Counted from the stretch's first letter, positions 1-8,890 are shown. The stretch is 64,000 nucleotides of DNA from Ketobacter sp. (GCF_003671495.1 NZ_RCHN01000013.1:227552-291551), one strand, 5' to 3'. Numbers and translations: made by a program. Notes: generated from the sequence alone by a model not told the origin.

Positions 1-489
1 CTCTTTGCCGGAACGGGTGAAAATCTGGATCACGCCACCCAGGGCCGAGGAGCCGTAGAGGCTGGACTTCGGCCCCCGTACAATCTCGATGCGCTCGATC
101 TGGTCCACGGGAATCTGCTGGATGTCCACATCACCACTGGTGCCGCTTTCGATACGGATGCCGTCCACCAGCACCAGGGTACCGGAGGCGCCCATGCCCC
201 GCAGGCTCACGCTGCTGTTGGAGCCACGCCCGCCACGCCGACGCACGTTCACCCCGGGTACGGTCTTCAGCACCTGGTACAGGTTGCGTGCCTGGGTGCG
301 CCGGATATCCTCTTCGGTGATCACCGTGGTGGAGGCCAGAGTGTCTTTCAAGGCCACCGGTGAACGAGACGCCGTCACCACCACTTCATCGCCCATCTCG
401 GGTGAATAGGCTGCCACCTGCAGCGTTTCCTGACCATACACCGTGGACGCCAACAGGCCGTAGCCGGCAACGATAAATCGCAATTTCAT
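1..489 (-). CDS. TonB-dependent outer-membrane receptor, BtuB-like (5' part; runs off the window)
   Basis: The 163 visible codons encode a signal peptide (MKLRFIVAGYGLLASTVYG), a TonB box (DEVVVTAS, about residues 34-41) and a plug domain with the usual signatures: a VITEEDIRR stretch, VPGVNV, SLRGMGASGTLVLVDGIR and IEIVRGPKSSLYGSSALGGVI. The beta-barrel lies beyond base 1. TonB receptors import scarce ligands across the outer membrane using energy from TonB-ExbBD. A cobalamin riboswitch precedes the gene, so a corrinoid is the inferred substrate and repression by B12 the inferred control. The start ATG at 489 is chosen because the signal peptide begins there. Without the barrel, other corrinoid- or metal-linked receptors cannot be excluded. 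Confidence 0.88.
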   Translation of the reverse strand, partial: MKLRFIVAGYGLLASTVYGQETLQVAAYSPEMGDEVVVTASRSPVALKDTLASTTVITEEDIRRTQARNLYQVLKTVPGVNVRRRGGRGSNSSVSLRGMGASGTLVLVDGIRIESGTSGDVDIQQIPVDQIERIEIVRGPKSSLYGSSALGGVIQIFTRSGKE

Positions 490-684
490 GCAATACCCCT
501 AAACAAATAACAATAAAGGACTACGTGTGTTCCAAAGGGGTACAGCAACGGTTGGATGCATTGAAAATCCGATACGCCTTCGGTAACCACACCTGGGTAT
601 CGTCACCGTGACGGTAGCCGCACCAATAAAAACCCGTTACTGGTAGGTGACGAGCACGCTTTCTTCCACAGAGAAAAAACCGTG

Positions 685-870
685 TGATGGCAGGTCTCCT
701 GGCTCACGTGTCATCGCATTTTTCGGCCTTCCCAGTTACCCAGTGGCCGTGGTTGAAAAATGCTCTTCGCTTACAGTTGCGGGGACAGCCGCGGACTCAA
801 CAGCCTGTGCTCTGACAGGGTGCCTTACCGCGTTCCCATTTAATCCTTCGCAGGAACCATCGGCGGCCTA
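685..870 (-). promoter_or_regulatory. Cobalamin (AdoCbl) riboswitch
   Basis: Read on the minus strand, this leader contains the B12-box core GCTGTCCCCGCAACTGTAAG (complement near 768-790), the GCCACTGGGTAACTGGGAAG element, the GGTTCC/GGGAAC region at its 5' end and the terminal CCAGGAGACCTGCC segment. These are the conserved elements of the cobalamin riboswitch, in the right order and spacing. It lies about 195 nt upstream of the TonB receptor start. No clear intrinsic terminator follows it, so the expression platform may act on translation. Confidence 0.95.
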
Positions 871-946
871 GTCTATGGATCGGGGGCCATTAGTCAAGGA
901 ATTCGGTGCTAAACTGATTAGCAGAATGCCAACCATGAGGTGAAAT

Positions 947-1204
947 ATGGGCCGCCCCACAAAAGAACAACTGGCCGCCGCGCTGGCCGAAGCCGGTCGC
1001 ATGCGGGAACAGGGTGAAGACCCGCACTACATGGCCAAGTGTCTGTTAAACCACGAATATCGGCTTAAATTGCTGGAGCAGCTGTACGATCAGGTGCAGC
1101 ACTATATTCACTCCGGCCAGAGCAGCACCGAGCACAGCAAACTGACCCGCCTGCTGGCCAAACTGGAGAGCGAAGAACGGCACCCGGGCCTGGATTCCCA
1201 CTAG
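947..1204 (+). CDS. Small conserved hypothetical protein (85 aa)
   Basis: An 85-residue, largely helical, soluble protein that starts MGRPTKEQLAAALAEAG. There is no signal peptide or membrane segment. A good ribosome binding site (GAGGTG, 6 nt before ATG 947) and GC-rich codon use support it as a real gene. It stops 7 nt before the convergent cmoB stop. I do not recognise a domain; the Arg/Lys-rich N terminus and heptad-like spacing of Leu suggest a helical bundle or small adaptor, which is inference only. Confidence 0.7.
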   Translation: MGRPTKEQLAAALAEAGRMREQGEDPHYMAKCLLNHEYRLKLLEQLYDQVQHYIHSGQSSTEHSKLTRLLAKLESEERHPGLDSH

Positions 1205-1211
1205 CCCGCCA

Positions 1212-2177
1212 TTACACTTCAGCGAGCACAAGCGCCCGTTTGGGGCCGGGATAGCCTTCGATGGTACGGGTGGCATCCTGCGCATCGAGAAAGTCTGGCA
1301 GGGATTGGAAGGTCATCCAGTCGGTGGGGCGTTGCTCCTGCGCCGTGGTCACCGTCACATCCACACAGCGCGCGTTTTTAAAACGCACCTTGCGCAACCA
1401 CTGCAACAGGGTGGGCACCGAGGGCAGGAACCAGACATTCCCCATGCGGGCATAACGGCCGTCCGGCACCAACACCTGCCCCTCCTCTCCGTCAATCACC
1501 AGAGTCTCCAGCACCAACTGGCCTCCGGGTCGCAGCAGATCCCGTAGCTCAATCAGGTGATCGAAGGGGGAACGGCGGTGGTACAGCACGCCCATGGAAA
1601 ACACCGTGTCGAACGCCCGCATCTCTGCCGGCAGATGTTCAATGCCCAGGGGCAGGTGGTAGACCGGCTGCTGCCCGATAAAGTGCTGCAGGGCCCGGAA
1701 CTGCATCTGGAACAACAGGGACGGGTCCACCCCCAGGGTCAGGGCCGCCCCAGCCCCCCGCATGCGCCACAGGTGATAGCCGCTGCCGCAACCGATATCC
1801 AGCACCATACGCCCGTGCAGGTCATCGATATGGGGCGCCAGACGATCCCATTTCCAGTCCGAGCGCCACTCCGTGTCAATGTGCACGCCACACACTTCAA
1901 ACGGACCTTTGCGCCAGGGGTGCAACCCACGCAGGCTGTGCTCAATGCGGGCACGGGTGGGCTCATCCACGTCCCCTGCTGCTCCGGCCCGCACCACCGC
2001 CTGGTCCAGGGCAAGGGAGGAAATCGCCACCCTGGGCAAGTCCAGCACGGCCTGCTGCCAGCGGGCAAAATCCCCATGCTTGTCCGGCTCCACCTGAGCC
2101 AGGGCTGAGCGCAGGGCCGCTCCATAAGGGGCCAGAGGTGTGCGGGCGGCGTGATCAAAAAAGGCGTCGAATTCCAT
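1212..2177 (-). CDS. cmoB: tRNA U34 carboxymethyltransferase CmoB
   Basis: CmoB transfers the carboxymethyl group of carboxy-SAM to 5-hydroxyuridine at tRNA position 34, giving cmo5U, which widens wobble decoding. The 321-residue product (E. coli about 323) has the CmoB N-terminal domain, then a Rossmann methyltransferase fold with GRMVLDIGCGSGYHLWRM as the SAM-binding loop, FDTVFSMGVLYHRRSP and the C-terminal EGYPGPKRALV. ATG 2177 is preferred over an upstream in-frame start because family homology begins at MEFDAFFD. Its partner cmoA lies 20 nt upstream, in the usual cmoA-cmoB order, so the two are likely co-transcribed. Confidence 0.96.
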   Translation of the reverse strand: MEFDAFFDHAARTPLAPYGAALRSALAQVEPDKHGDFARWQQAVLDLPRVAISSLALDQAVVRAGAAGDVDEPTRARIEHSLRGLHPWRKGPFEVCGVHIDTEWRSDWKWDRLAPHIDDLHGRMVLDIGCGSGYHLWRMRGAGAALTLGVDPSLLFQMQFRALQHFIGQQPVYHLPLGIEHLPAEMRAFDTVFSMGVLYHRRSPFDHLIELRDLLRPGGQLVLETLVIDGEEGQVLVPDGRYARMGNVWFLPSVPTLLQWLRKVRFKNARCVDVTVTTAQEQRPTDWMTFQSLPDFLDAQDATRTIEGYPGPKRALVLAEV

Positions 2178-2197
2178 GGGTTGTCTGCTGCAATGAG

Positions 2198-2935
2198 TTA
2201 CTTGATGGCCACAAACGAGGCGAAGTTGAAGCACTGGAACCAGCAGTACACCTGGCTGAATCCCGCCTGCTGCAAGCGCTGGATATGGTCTGCGCCGGAC
2301 TCCGGGATCAACACATTCTCAATGGCCTGGCGCTTCTGGCTGATCTCCAGGTCGCTGTAGCCGTTGAGGCGCTTGAATTCATGATGCCACTGGGTGAAGT
2401 GCTCTTGCTGAGGTTCGGCGGGCAGACGGATTTTTTCTGACAGAATCAGGCCGCCTGCGGGGTTCAAGCCTTCATACAGGCGCTGCACCAGGGGCAGGCG
2501 TTGATCCAGGGGCACAAACTGCAGGGTATAGTTGAGGGCCACCAGGGAGGCATTTTCGATGGGGGTATCCTGGATGTTTTCACAACGCAGTTCCACCGTC
2601 GACGGGGACAGGTCTGCCGCGACGTTGGAGCGACAGCGCTCGATCATGGGTGCGGAGTTGTCCACCGCTACCAGGGTTACATCGGGCACCTGGATATGGC
2701 GGCGCAGAGCCAGGGTGGCGGCCCCCTGGGAGCAGCCCAGATCGTACACCCGGGAGCCCCGGGTCACCAGGGAGCTGGCGAACACCCCCAGCATGGCGAT
2801 GACGGTTTCATAACCGGGCACTGAGCGCCGGATCATATCGGGAAACACGCTGGCCACCTGCTCATCAAAGGTGAAATCCACCAGATGGGTGAGGGGCTTG
2901 GCAAACAGTTTGTCCTGGGAGGGCTTGTCAGTCAT
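2198..2935 (-). CDS. cmoA: Carboxy-SAM synthase CmoA
   Basis: CmoA converts SAM and prephenate into carboxy-SAM, the donor used by CmoB. The protein has DKLFAKPLTHLVDFTFDEQVASVFPDM near the N terminus, the SAM loop VYDLGCSQGAATL, FVPLDQRLPLV and GLILSEKI, all typical of CmoA. Length is about 246 residues from ATG 2935 (E. coli 247). An in-frame GTG at 2953 would add six residues (MTAAAA); neither start has a strong ribosome binding site, so the start is uncertain. A perfect 26-bp palindrome lies 20 nt upstream. Confidence 0.95.
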   Translation of the reverse strand: MTDKPSQDKLFAKPLTHLVDFTFDEQVASVFPDMIRRSVPGYETVIAMLGVFASSLVTRGSRVYDLGCSQGAATLALRRHIQVPDVTLVAVDNSAPMIERCRSNVAADLSPSTVELRCENIQDTPIENASLVALNYTLQFVPLDQRLPLVQRLYEGLNPAGGLILSEKIRLPAEPQQEHFTQWHHEFKRLNGYSDLEISQKRQAIENVLIPESGADHIQRLQQAGFSQVYCWFQCFNFASFVAIK

Positions 2936-2955
2936 GGCAGCAGCGGCAGTCACCT

Positions 2956-2981
2956 GGGCTAGAATGGCGCCATTCTAGCCC
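2956..2981. repeat. Perfect 26-bp palindrome upstream of cmoA
   Basis: The 13-base arm GGGCTAGAATGGC is followed directly by its exact reverse complement, with no loop. It lies in the 91-nt gap between the 229-aa gene and cmoA. It lacks a T-run, so it is not an intrinsic terminator. It could be a protein-binding operator or an RNA stem at the 5' end of the cmoAB transcript. Confidence 0.8.
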
Positions 2982-3026
2982 GAGGTCACTTGGTTGCCAA
3001 ACCTGGCAGCCGAGCCGGTGGTGGGA

Positions 3027-3716
3027 TTAACGTTCGGCGGAGATCAGCAGGGTATCGAAGTAGTTGGCCAGATGCAGCATCTGCTCATCATCCAGCTTCT
3101 TGAACACCTTGTTCACCACCCCATGGCCGGCAGCCTGGCAGGTGGAGATGGCGCCGTCGGCAATCTTGCGTACCACAAACCCGTGCTTGAGCTTGTTGAT
3201 GGCTTCCTTCATCAGGCCTTCCAGCAGAATATCCACGGTCATTGACATCAGCGCCATCAATTCACCCCGGTTTTCCTCAATCTGACCTGCCCGCACTGCG
3301 GCCACCACATTCTTCATGCGGGTAAAGGTGGCTTCATCCATTTCACAACCGGTGCAGGCCTTGCCGTTGGAGGACTGGTGATCCCGTACATAGATCTCGT
3401 CCACGAACTCGATCATGGGGGTCAGCTCCTCATTGCTGCGTTTTTTCAGCAACTGGGGCACCAGCATCTTCGCGGTTTTACCGATGATGTCCGCCGTGGA
3501 GTGGATGATCTTGGTGGCCATTTTGCTCAGCCCCAATGCATCCACGGTGTCCACCAGGAAGGCGCTCAGCATTTCCGGGATGAAGTAATCCATGGTGGAT
3601 TCCATCAGCGGAATGTGGCTGTCCTTGGCGCCGTTGGCATGGCGTTCCAACAGTTCGATGGCCGCGCCTTCCAAATCCTTGGAAGAGGCGAAGGCCAGAT
3701 AGTACTTGGTTGGCAT
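3027..3716 (-). CDS. Conserved hypothetical protein (229 aa) with a CTGCE motif
   Basis: A soluble 229-residue protein starting MPTKYYLAFASSKDLEG, with no signal peptide. It is mostly helical, and a CTGC pair (C-x-x-C) about residue 120 could bind metal or be redox active. I do not recognise the family. It lies 59 nt downstream of the acyl-CoA dehydrogenase gene on the same strand, and the SDR gene follows the same orientation, so a three-gene operon (SDR, acyl-CoA dehydrogenase, this gene) linked to acyl-CoA or lipid metabolism is plausible. The function remains unknown. Confidence 0.75.
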   Translation of the reverse strand: MPTKYYLAFASSKDLEGAAIELLERHANGAKDSHIPLMESTMDYFIPEMLSAFLVDTVDALGLSKMATKIIHSTADIIGKTAKMLVPQLLKKRSNEELTPMIEFVDEIYVRDHQSSNGKACTGCEMDEATFTRMKNVVAAVRAGQIEENRGELMALMSMTVDILLEGLMKEAINKLKHGFVVRKIADGAISTCQAAGHGVVNKVFKKLDDEQMLHLANYFDTLLISAER

Positions 3717-3775
3717 GTTGTAGGTTCCTGTTTCTTGTTTTCTGCCCTGTGTGCGACGATCGGCTCAGGCCGCCG

Positions 3776-4975
3776 TTACACCCCCCATTTGAAGAAGTCG
3801 TGTTTTTCCGACAGATAGTATTTCGACAATACCATCTTGTGGATTTCTGAAGCACCGTCCACCAGGCGGGCCTGACGGGCATAGCGGTAGATCCACTCGA
3901 TGATGGTGTCCTTAGAATAGCCGCGGGCGCCACAGAGTTGAATGGCAGTATCGGCGGCCTTGTGCAGCGTGTCAGCCACCTGGATCTTGGCGATGGAGAT
4001 TTCCTTGCGGGCAAAATCCCCCTGATCCAGCTTCCAGGCCGCATTCATGGTAAGCAGGCGGCCGATGTGGATCTCTTTGGCCACGTCACCCATCATCCAC
4101 TGCACGCCTTCATGGCCAGACAGGGTGGTGCCGAAGCTCATGCGGTTTTCCACGTAGCCACCGGCGATCTCCATACAGCGCTTGGCCAGACCCAACCAGC
4201 GCATGCAGTGGGTCAGGCGGGCGGTGCCCAGGCGGATCTGGGTGACTTTGAGGCCGTCGCCAATGTTCAGCAGGCGGTTCTCATCGGGGATTTCCAGGCC
4301 GTCGAATTTCAGTTCGCAGTGGCCGCCGTGCTCTTCCGGGCCCATGATGGGGATGCGGCGCACGATTTCCCAGCCGGGCTGATCCTTATCGAACAAAAAG
4401 GCGGTCAATCCCTTCCGTTCATCGTCGGAGGTCTTGGCGATCAGGATGAAAGTTTGCGCACCTTCAGCCCCGGTGATGAACCACTTACGGCCGTTGATGA
4501 TCCATTTGTCGCCCACTTTTTCTGCGCGGGTGTAGGTGAGGCTGGGGTCGGAGCCACAACCGCCGTCCGGCTCGGTCATGGCGAAGGCGGAACGCACCTT
4601 GCCATCAATGATGGGCTGCAACCACTTATCCTTCTGCTCGTCGCTCAGGATCTTGTTGAGCACGATCATGTTGCCGTCGTCGGGGGGTGCACAGTTGAAG
4701 GCCACCGGGCCAAAGGGGGAACGGGCCGCTTCTTCGTACAGGGCCGCCATGCCCACCACGCCCAGCTCCCGGCCACCGCGTTCCTTGGGCAGTTGGAAAC
4801 CCCACAGGCCCTGGGCCTTGGCTTTCTCCCGCAGTGTGGCCACCACGCTTTCCTTCAGGTTCTCATGCTCATCGAAGTTAGCCTGGTCGGATTCCAGGGG
4901 AATCACTTCTTTGGCGACAAAATCACGGACCTGCAGGCGCGTGCTTTCAATCTCATCTGATAATGTAAAGTCCAT
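3776..4975 (-). CDS. Acyl-CoA dehydrogenase family protein
   Basis: A flavin-dependent acyl-CoA dehydrogenase of 399 residues. Visible family signatures are AFAMTEPDGGCGSDPS (the FAD/substrate-binding AMTEP motif), KWIINGRKWFITGA, the C-terminal helical domain with QIRLGTARLTHCMRWLGLA, and QLCGARGYSKD near the end. It resembles the ACAD10/11-like branch more than the short- or medium-chain fatty-acid enzymes, but the substrate cannot be read from sequence. ATG 4975 is chosen: GAGGG lies 7 nt upstream and homology begins at MDFTLSDE. It sits between the SDR gene (40 nt upstream) and the CTGC protein gene. Confidence 0.92.
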   Translation of the reverse strand: MDFTLSDEIESTRLQVRDFVAKEVIPLESDQANFDEHENLKESVVATLREKAKAQGLWGFQLPKERGGRELGVVGMAALYEEAARSPFGPVAFNCAPPDDGNMIVLNKILSDEQKDKWLQPIIDGKVRSAFAMTEPDGGCGSDPSLTYTRAEKVGDKWIINGRKWFITGAEGAQTFILIAKTSDDERKGLTAFLFDKDQPGWEIVRRIPIMGPEEHGGHCELKFDGLEIPDENRLLNIGDGLKVTQIRLGTARLTHCMRWLGLAKRCMEIAGGYVENRMSFGTTLSGHEGVQWMMGDVAKEIHIGRLLTMNAAWKLDQGDFARKEISIAKIQVADTLHKAADTAIQLCGARGYSKDTIIEWIYRYARQARLVDGASEIHKMVLSKYYLSEKHDFFKWGV

Positions 4976-5014
4976 ACAACCCTCTGCAAACAAAACTAAA
5001 AATAAAAACCAACA

Positions 5015-5785
5015 CTAAATTTTGGTGACGGCATGACCACCGTCTATGGAAATAACCGATCCGGTCATGTAACGGGAAGCATCCGAAGCCAACAGCAGCA
5101 AGGGTCCCAACAGATCTTCGATCTTACCCAGCTGCTTCTGCGGAATGCGCTGAATCATACGCTTACCGCCCTCGGTCTCAAAGTAGTCCCGGTTGATGTC
5201 GGTGAGGATATAACCGGGTGCCAGGGCGTTAACCCGTATACCGTAGTCCGCCAGTTCCAGGGCCATGGCCTTGGTCAACTGGATCAGGCCCGCCTTGGAG
5301 GCGCTGTAATGGGACAGGTAACTGGTAACCCGCAGACCCAGCACCGACGCCACGTTGATGATGGAGCCGTGCTTGCCCTGGGCATTCATGCGGCGAGCCC
5401 CTTCCTGGGCCACCAGAAAAGCGCCTTTTAGGTTGGTATCCAGGACTTTGTCCCAGTCCTCTTCGGTGATCTTGAGGAACGGGGCGGACAGGCCGATGCC
5501 GGCGTTGTTCACCACCACATCCACGCAGCCGAAGGCGGCTTCCGCCTGGTCATAGGCTTCGACGATGGAGGCCCGATCCGCCACATCCATGGTCACCGCC
5601 AGACAGCGCCCGCCTTCATTCTCGATCTGCTCTTCCAGTGCCAGCAACGGGTCGCGACGGCGCGCCGCCACCACCAGTTTGGCCCCCTGGCGGGCCAGGA
5701 ACGGCGCAAACATCTGGCCGAATCCGCTGGATGCACCGGTCACCAAAACCACTTTGCCTGCAAGGCTGAAATTCACATCAGTCAT
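5015..5785 (-). CDS. Short-chain dehydrogenase/reductase (FabG-like SDR)
   Basis: A 256-residue classical SDR. The glycine-rich cofactor loop TGASSGFG (about residues 16-23), NNAGIG, the catalytic Ser in NVASVLGL, YSASK (Tyr/Lys) and the C-terminal SGS-type segment MTGSVISIDGGHAV are all present. The AARRRD stretch after beta-2 favours NADP(H). Annotation as a 3-oxoacyl-ACP reductase would be automatic, but the genomic pairing with an acyl-CoA dehydrogenase suggests a hydroxyacyl-CoA or related alcohol substrate. It heads the likely operon SDR, acyl-CoA dehydrogenase, CTGC protein. Confidence 0.93.
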   Translation of the reverse strand: MTDVNFSLAGKVVLVTGASSGFGQMFAPFLARQGAKLVVAARRRDPLLALEEQIENEGGRCLAVTMDVADRASIVEAYDQAEAAFGCVDVVVNNAGIGLSAPFLKITEEDWDKVLDTNLKGAFLVAQEGARRMNAQGKHGSIINVASVLGLRVTSYLSHYSASKAGLIQLTKAMALELADYGIRVNALAPGYILTDINRDYFETEGGKRMIQRIPQKQLGKIEDLLGPLLLLASDASRYMTGSVISIDGGHAVTKI

Positions 5786-5967
5786 GAAAAATCCTTAATT
5801 TGTCTAGCCGGAAAGGCCCCCGAGCATACGTGAAAGGCGGTTTCAATCCAATTGACCCAGCAGACAGAATAGTAGCCGCAGGTGACAAACTGGCCTTGCC
5901 AGTATTCAGCCCTTGGGGTGAAGGTGTAAAATAACCGACCCGGTGATTTTCCAATCGAGTGCAGTCC

Positions 5968-7974
5968 GTGAGCCAGTTAAACCCCCGCCAATCCGAAGCC
6001 GTCCACCACATTGACGGCCCCCTGCTGGTACTGGCGGGGGCCGGTTCCGGCAAGACCAGCGTGATCACCCGCAAGATCGCCCACCTGATCCAGAAGTGCG
6101 AGATCCCCGCCCACCGCATCGTGGCGGTCACCTTCACCAACAAGGCCGCCCGGGAAATGAAAGAGCGGGTCAGCCAGCTGGTGAAAGGCAAACAGGCCCG
6201 GGGGCTTACCGTGTCCACCTTCCACAACCTGGGGCTGAACATCATCCGCAAGGAGCAGCAGCACCTGGGCCTGAAAAACGGCTTCTCCATCTTTGACGAT
6301 CAGGACAGCCGCACCCTGCTGACCGAATTGCTGCACCGGGAAACGGAAGTGGGGGCCGATGACATCGACTACATCCGCCACACCATCAGCAACTGGAAGA
6401 ACGATCTGGTGACGCCTTCCCAGGCCCTCTCCCGCGCCAACGACGAAGACGAGATGCGGGCCGCGCAGACCTACGCCCAGTACGACCGCATGCTGCGGGC
6501 CTATAACGCCGTGGATTTTGACGACCTGATCCTGCTGCCCACCTTGCTGTTCCGGGATAACGAAGAGATTCTGGAGCGCTGGCGCAACCGCATCTATTAC
6601 ATGCTGGTGGACGAATACCAGGACACCAACACCTCGCAATATTTGCTGGTGCGCCTGCTGGTGGGCAAACGCGCCCGCTTCACGGTGGTGGGGGATGACG
6701 ACCAGTCCATTTACGCCTGGCGCGGTGCCCGTCCGGAAAACCTGGCCCAGCTGGCCCAGGATTACCCGTCGTTGAAGGTGATCAAGCTGGAGCAAAACTA
6801 CCGTTCCTCCGGTCGTATCCTGAAATGCGCCAACCAGGTCATCGCCAACAATCCCCACGTGTTTGAAAAGAAATTGTGGAGCGAACACGGTTACGGCGAC
6901 CCTATTCGGGTGATGCGCTGCCGTACGGAAGACCACGAAGCCGAAAAGATTGCCAGCGAGATTCTCAATCAGCACCTGCAGAAAAAACGCCCGTTCAAGG
7001 ACTTCGCCGTGCTGTACCGGGGCAATCACCAGTCCCGCATCATCGAGCTGAAACTGCAGCAGTTCCAGGTGCCCTATAAAGTCAGCGGTGGCAGCTCCTT
7101 TTTTTCCAAGGCGGAAATCAAGGACATCATGGCCTACCTGCGCCTGATCATGAACAGCGACGACGACAACGCCTTCCTGCGCATTGTGAATACACCACGG
7201 CGGGAACTGGGGCCCAGCACCCTGGAGAAACTGGGGGAATACGCCCAGGGGCGGGAGCGCAGCCTGTTTTCTGTGAGCTGTGAAATGGGACTGGCGGAAA
7301 CCCTCAAAGCCAAACAGTATTCCATGCTTAAACGCTTCCACGACTGGATTGAGGAAACCCGGGACAATATCCAGCGCGGCAATGCGGTGGCGGCCATCAA
7401 GCAGATGATCCGTGACATTGATTACGAAAACTGGTTAACGGAGCAGTCCTCCAGCCCCAAGATGGCCGAAAAGCGCATGGAGAACGTCTGGCAACTGGTG
7501 AGCTCCATCGAGCGCATGCTGGAAAAAGCCGACGACGAAAACGACGTACAAAGCGTGATCGGCAAGTTGATTTTGCTGGATATTCTGGAACAGCAGAAAG
7601 AGGAGGATGACTCCGACCGGGTGCAACTGATGACCCTGCACGCCTCCAAGGGACTGGAGTTCCCCTATGTGTTTTTAATGGGCATGGAAGAGGAACTGCT
7701 GCCCCATCGTTCCAGCATCGAGGAGGACAACATCGAGGAGGAGCGCCGCCTGATGTATGTGGGCATCACCCGGGCCAAGCGGGAGCTGACCATGAGCTAT
7801 ACTGCCAAGCGCAAACAGTACGGTGAGGAATTCGAGCCCACCCCCAGTCGTTTTCTGGATGAAATGCCGCAGGACGACCTGGCCTGGGAGGGGCGCGGCT
7901 TTGAGAAGTCGAAAGAGGAAAAGCAGGAAATCGGCAACGCCCATCTGGCGAACCTGAAGAATCTGTTTGATTGA
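5968..7974 (+). CDS. rep: ATP-dependent DNA helicase Rep
   Basis: Rep is a 3'-5' superfamily 1A helicase that clears proteins ahead of the replication fork and restarts stalled forks. All SF1 motifs are visible: motif I LVLAGAGSGKTSV, Ia VTFTNKAAREMKER, II LVDEYQDTN, III VVGDDDQSIYAWRGA, IV QNYRSSGRIL, V VQLMTLHASKGLEFPYVF and VI RRLMYVGITRAK. Length is 668-671 residues (E. coli 673). Two GTG starts are possible: 5959 and 5968. I favour 5968 because related Rep proteins start with a short M-x-x-LNPRQ; neither has a convincing ribosome binding site. Confidence 0.97.
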   Translation: MSQLNPRQSEAVHHIDGPLLVLAGAGSGKTSVITRKIAHLIQKCEIPAHRIVAVTFTNKAAREMKERVSQLVKGKQARGLTVSTFHNLGLNIIRKEQQHLGLKNGFSIFDDQDSRTLLTELLHRETEVGADDIDYIRHTISNWKNDLVTPSQALSRANDEDEMRAAQTYAQYDRMLRAYNAVDFDDLILLPTLLFRDNEEILERWRNRIYYMLVDEYQDTNTSQYLLVRLLVGKRARFTVVGDDDQSIYAWRGARPENLAQLAQDYPSLKVIKLEQNYRSSGRILKCANQVIANNPHVFEKKLWSEHGYGDPIRVMRCRTEDHEAEKIASEILNQHLQKKRPFKDFAVLYRGNHQSRIIELKLQQFQVPYKVSGGSSFFSKAEIKDIMAYLRLIMNSDDDNAFLRIVNTPRRELGPSTLEKLGEYAQGRERSLFSVSCEMGLAETLKAKQYSMLKRFHDWIEETRDNIQRGNAVAAIKQMIRDIDYENWLTEQSSSPKMAEKRMENVWQLVSSIERMLEKADDENDVQSVIGKLILLDILEQQKEEDDSDRVQLMTLHASKGLEFPYVFLMGMEEELLPHRSSIEEDNIEEERRLMYVGITRAKRELTMSYTAKRKQYGEEFEPTPSRFLDEMPQDDLAWEGRGFEKSKEEKQEIGNAHLANLKNLFD

Positions 7975-7999
7975 GCCGGTGGGGTCAAACGAATGCCAT

Positions 8000-8026
8000 A
8001 AAAAAGGGCCGGTGCAAGACCGGCCC
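8000..8026 (-). terminator. Intrinsic terminator of the TorF-type porin gene
   Basis: On the minus strand, the stem GGGCCGGT/ACCGGCCC with a 5-nt loop is followed by six T. It lies 32 nt beyond the stop of the 8059-8733 gene. It also closes the gap to the convergent rep gene. Confidence 0.88.
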
Positions 8027-8058
8027 AATTCGGAGAGAAAACTTTTTCGGTGGTGCGA

Positions 8059-8733
8059 TCAGTCGCCCAGAGGCAGACTGTAAGAAACGACCACTTTGGG
8101 CTTGCCGTTATCCTGCTCTTGATCAACCTGCTGGCTCACAGTGAAAGACAGGTTGTCGTTGTATGCATAGGACAGATCCACGTGGGTCATATCGTCATCA
8201 GCGATATCATCGCTCCAGCCGAAGTCCCCACGAATGTCATGGTGACCCACCAAAATGGAGAACGCATCGTAACCGTAGCTGATGGTGTAGTAGGCGTTGC
8301 CGGAACCGCCAGCGATGTTGTCATAGCCAGTTACAGAGAAGCCAGCGAAGCCCAGAGACAGCACGGCGTCAGACAGTTCGCCTGGATCGTTAAAGGTTTC
8401 ATAGTTGGCATAGGTGTAGGTCCAAACGCTCAGATCGACGGAAACGCCACCGAACTCTGCACCATAACCGGCATACAGGTCGTACTCTGAACCCCAGGCG
8501 CCATCACCTGAAGCAGCCCATACGCCCGTGTAGAATCCACTGCTGGAGTAGCTCAGATCACCGGATACTTGCGCATCACCAGTACCCAGATCGAAACCGC
8601 GCCACAAATACATGTTGGCAATGCCAACAGCAGCAGATACTTCCGCGTTAGCAGCAGGCGCAACGGTCATGGCTCCGGCAACGGCCAGAGAAAGAGCACT
8701 CAAACGAAGCATTTTGGATTGTTTATTCAACAT
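8059..8733 (-). CDS. TorF-family putative porin (Gcw_chp family)
   Basis: A 224-residue exported protein with a signal peptide ending near VAPAANA (residues 24-30). The mature part begins EVSAAVGIANMYLWRGFDLG and continues as aromatic, alternating beta strands (GFYTGVWAASGD, YDLYAGYGAEF, SVDLSVWTYTY) up to the terminal VVVSYSLPLGD. This pattern matches the small outer-membrane beta-barrel family TIGR02001/Gcw_chp, annotated TorF-like porins. The substrate is unknown. The gene is monocistronic with its own terminator. The first ATG (8733) follows a GGGGG stretch; ATG 8712 is an alternative, with the signal peptide still intact. Confidence 0.88.
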   Translation of the reverse strand: MLNKQSKMLRLSALSLAVAGAMTVAPAANAEVSAAVGIANMYLWRGFDLGTGDAQVSGDLSYSSSGFYTGVWAASGDGAWGSEYDLYAGYGAEFGGVSVDLSVWTYTYANYETFNDPGELSDAVLSLGFAGFSVTGYDNIAGGSGNAYYTISYGYDAFSILVGHHDIRGDFGWSDDIADDDMTHVDLSYAYNDNLSFTVSQQVDQEQDNGKPKVVVSYSLPLGD

Positions 8734-8890
8734 AAAAAGTAACCCCCAGAGGTTAGACGATATAAGGTTTTAAAACCTTGGTTTACGAACTCCCGACAAC
8801 AAAAGCAACGAGCGTGCCAACAAAATGCATGGGGCTCAGACAAGGCAATACTGGGATTTTCAAGCGGGGATCATGTCATAAAACTGCAAT

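Noticed and set aside
5977..7341. A 454-codon open frame antisense to rep
   Set aside because: It lies wholly inside rep on the other strand and is rich in Gln/His/Val as expected from the reverse of GC-rich codons; rep has all helicase motifs.
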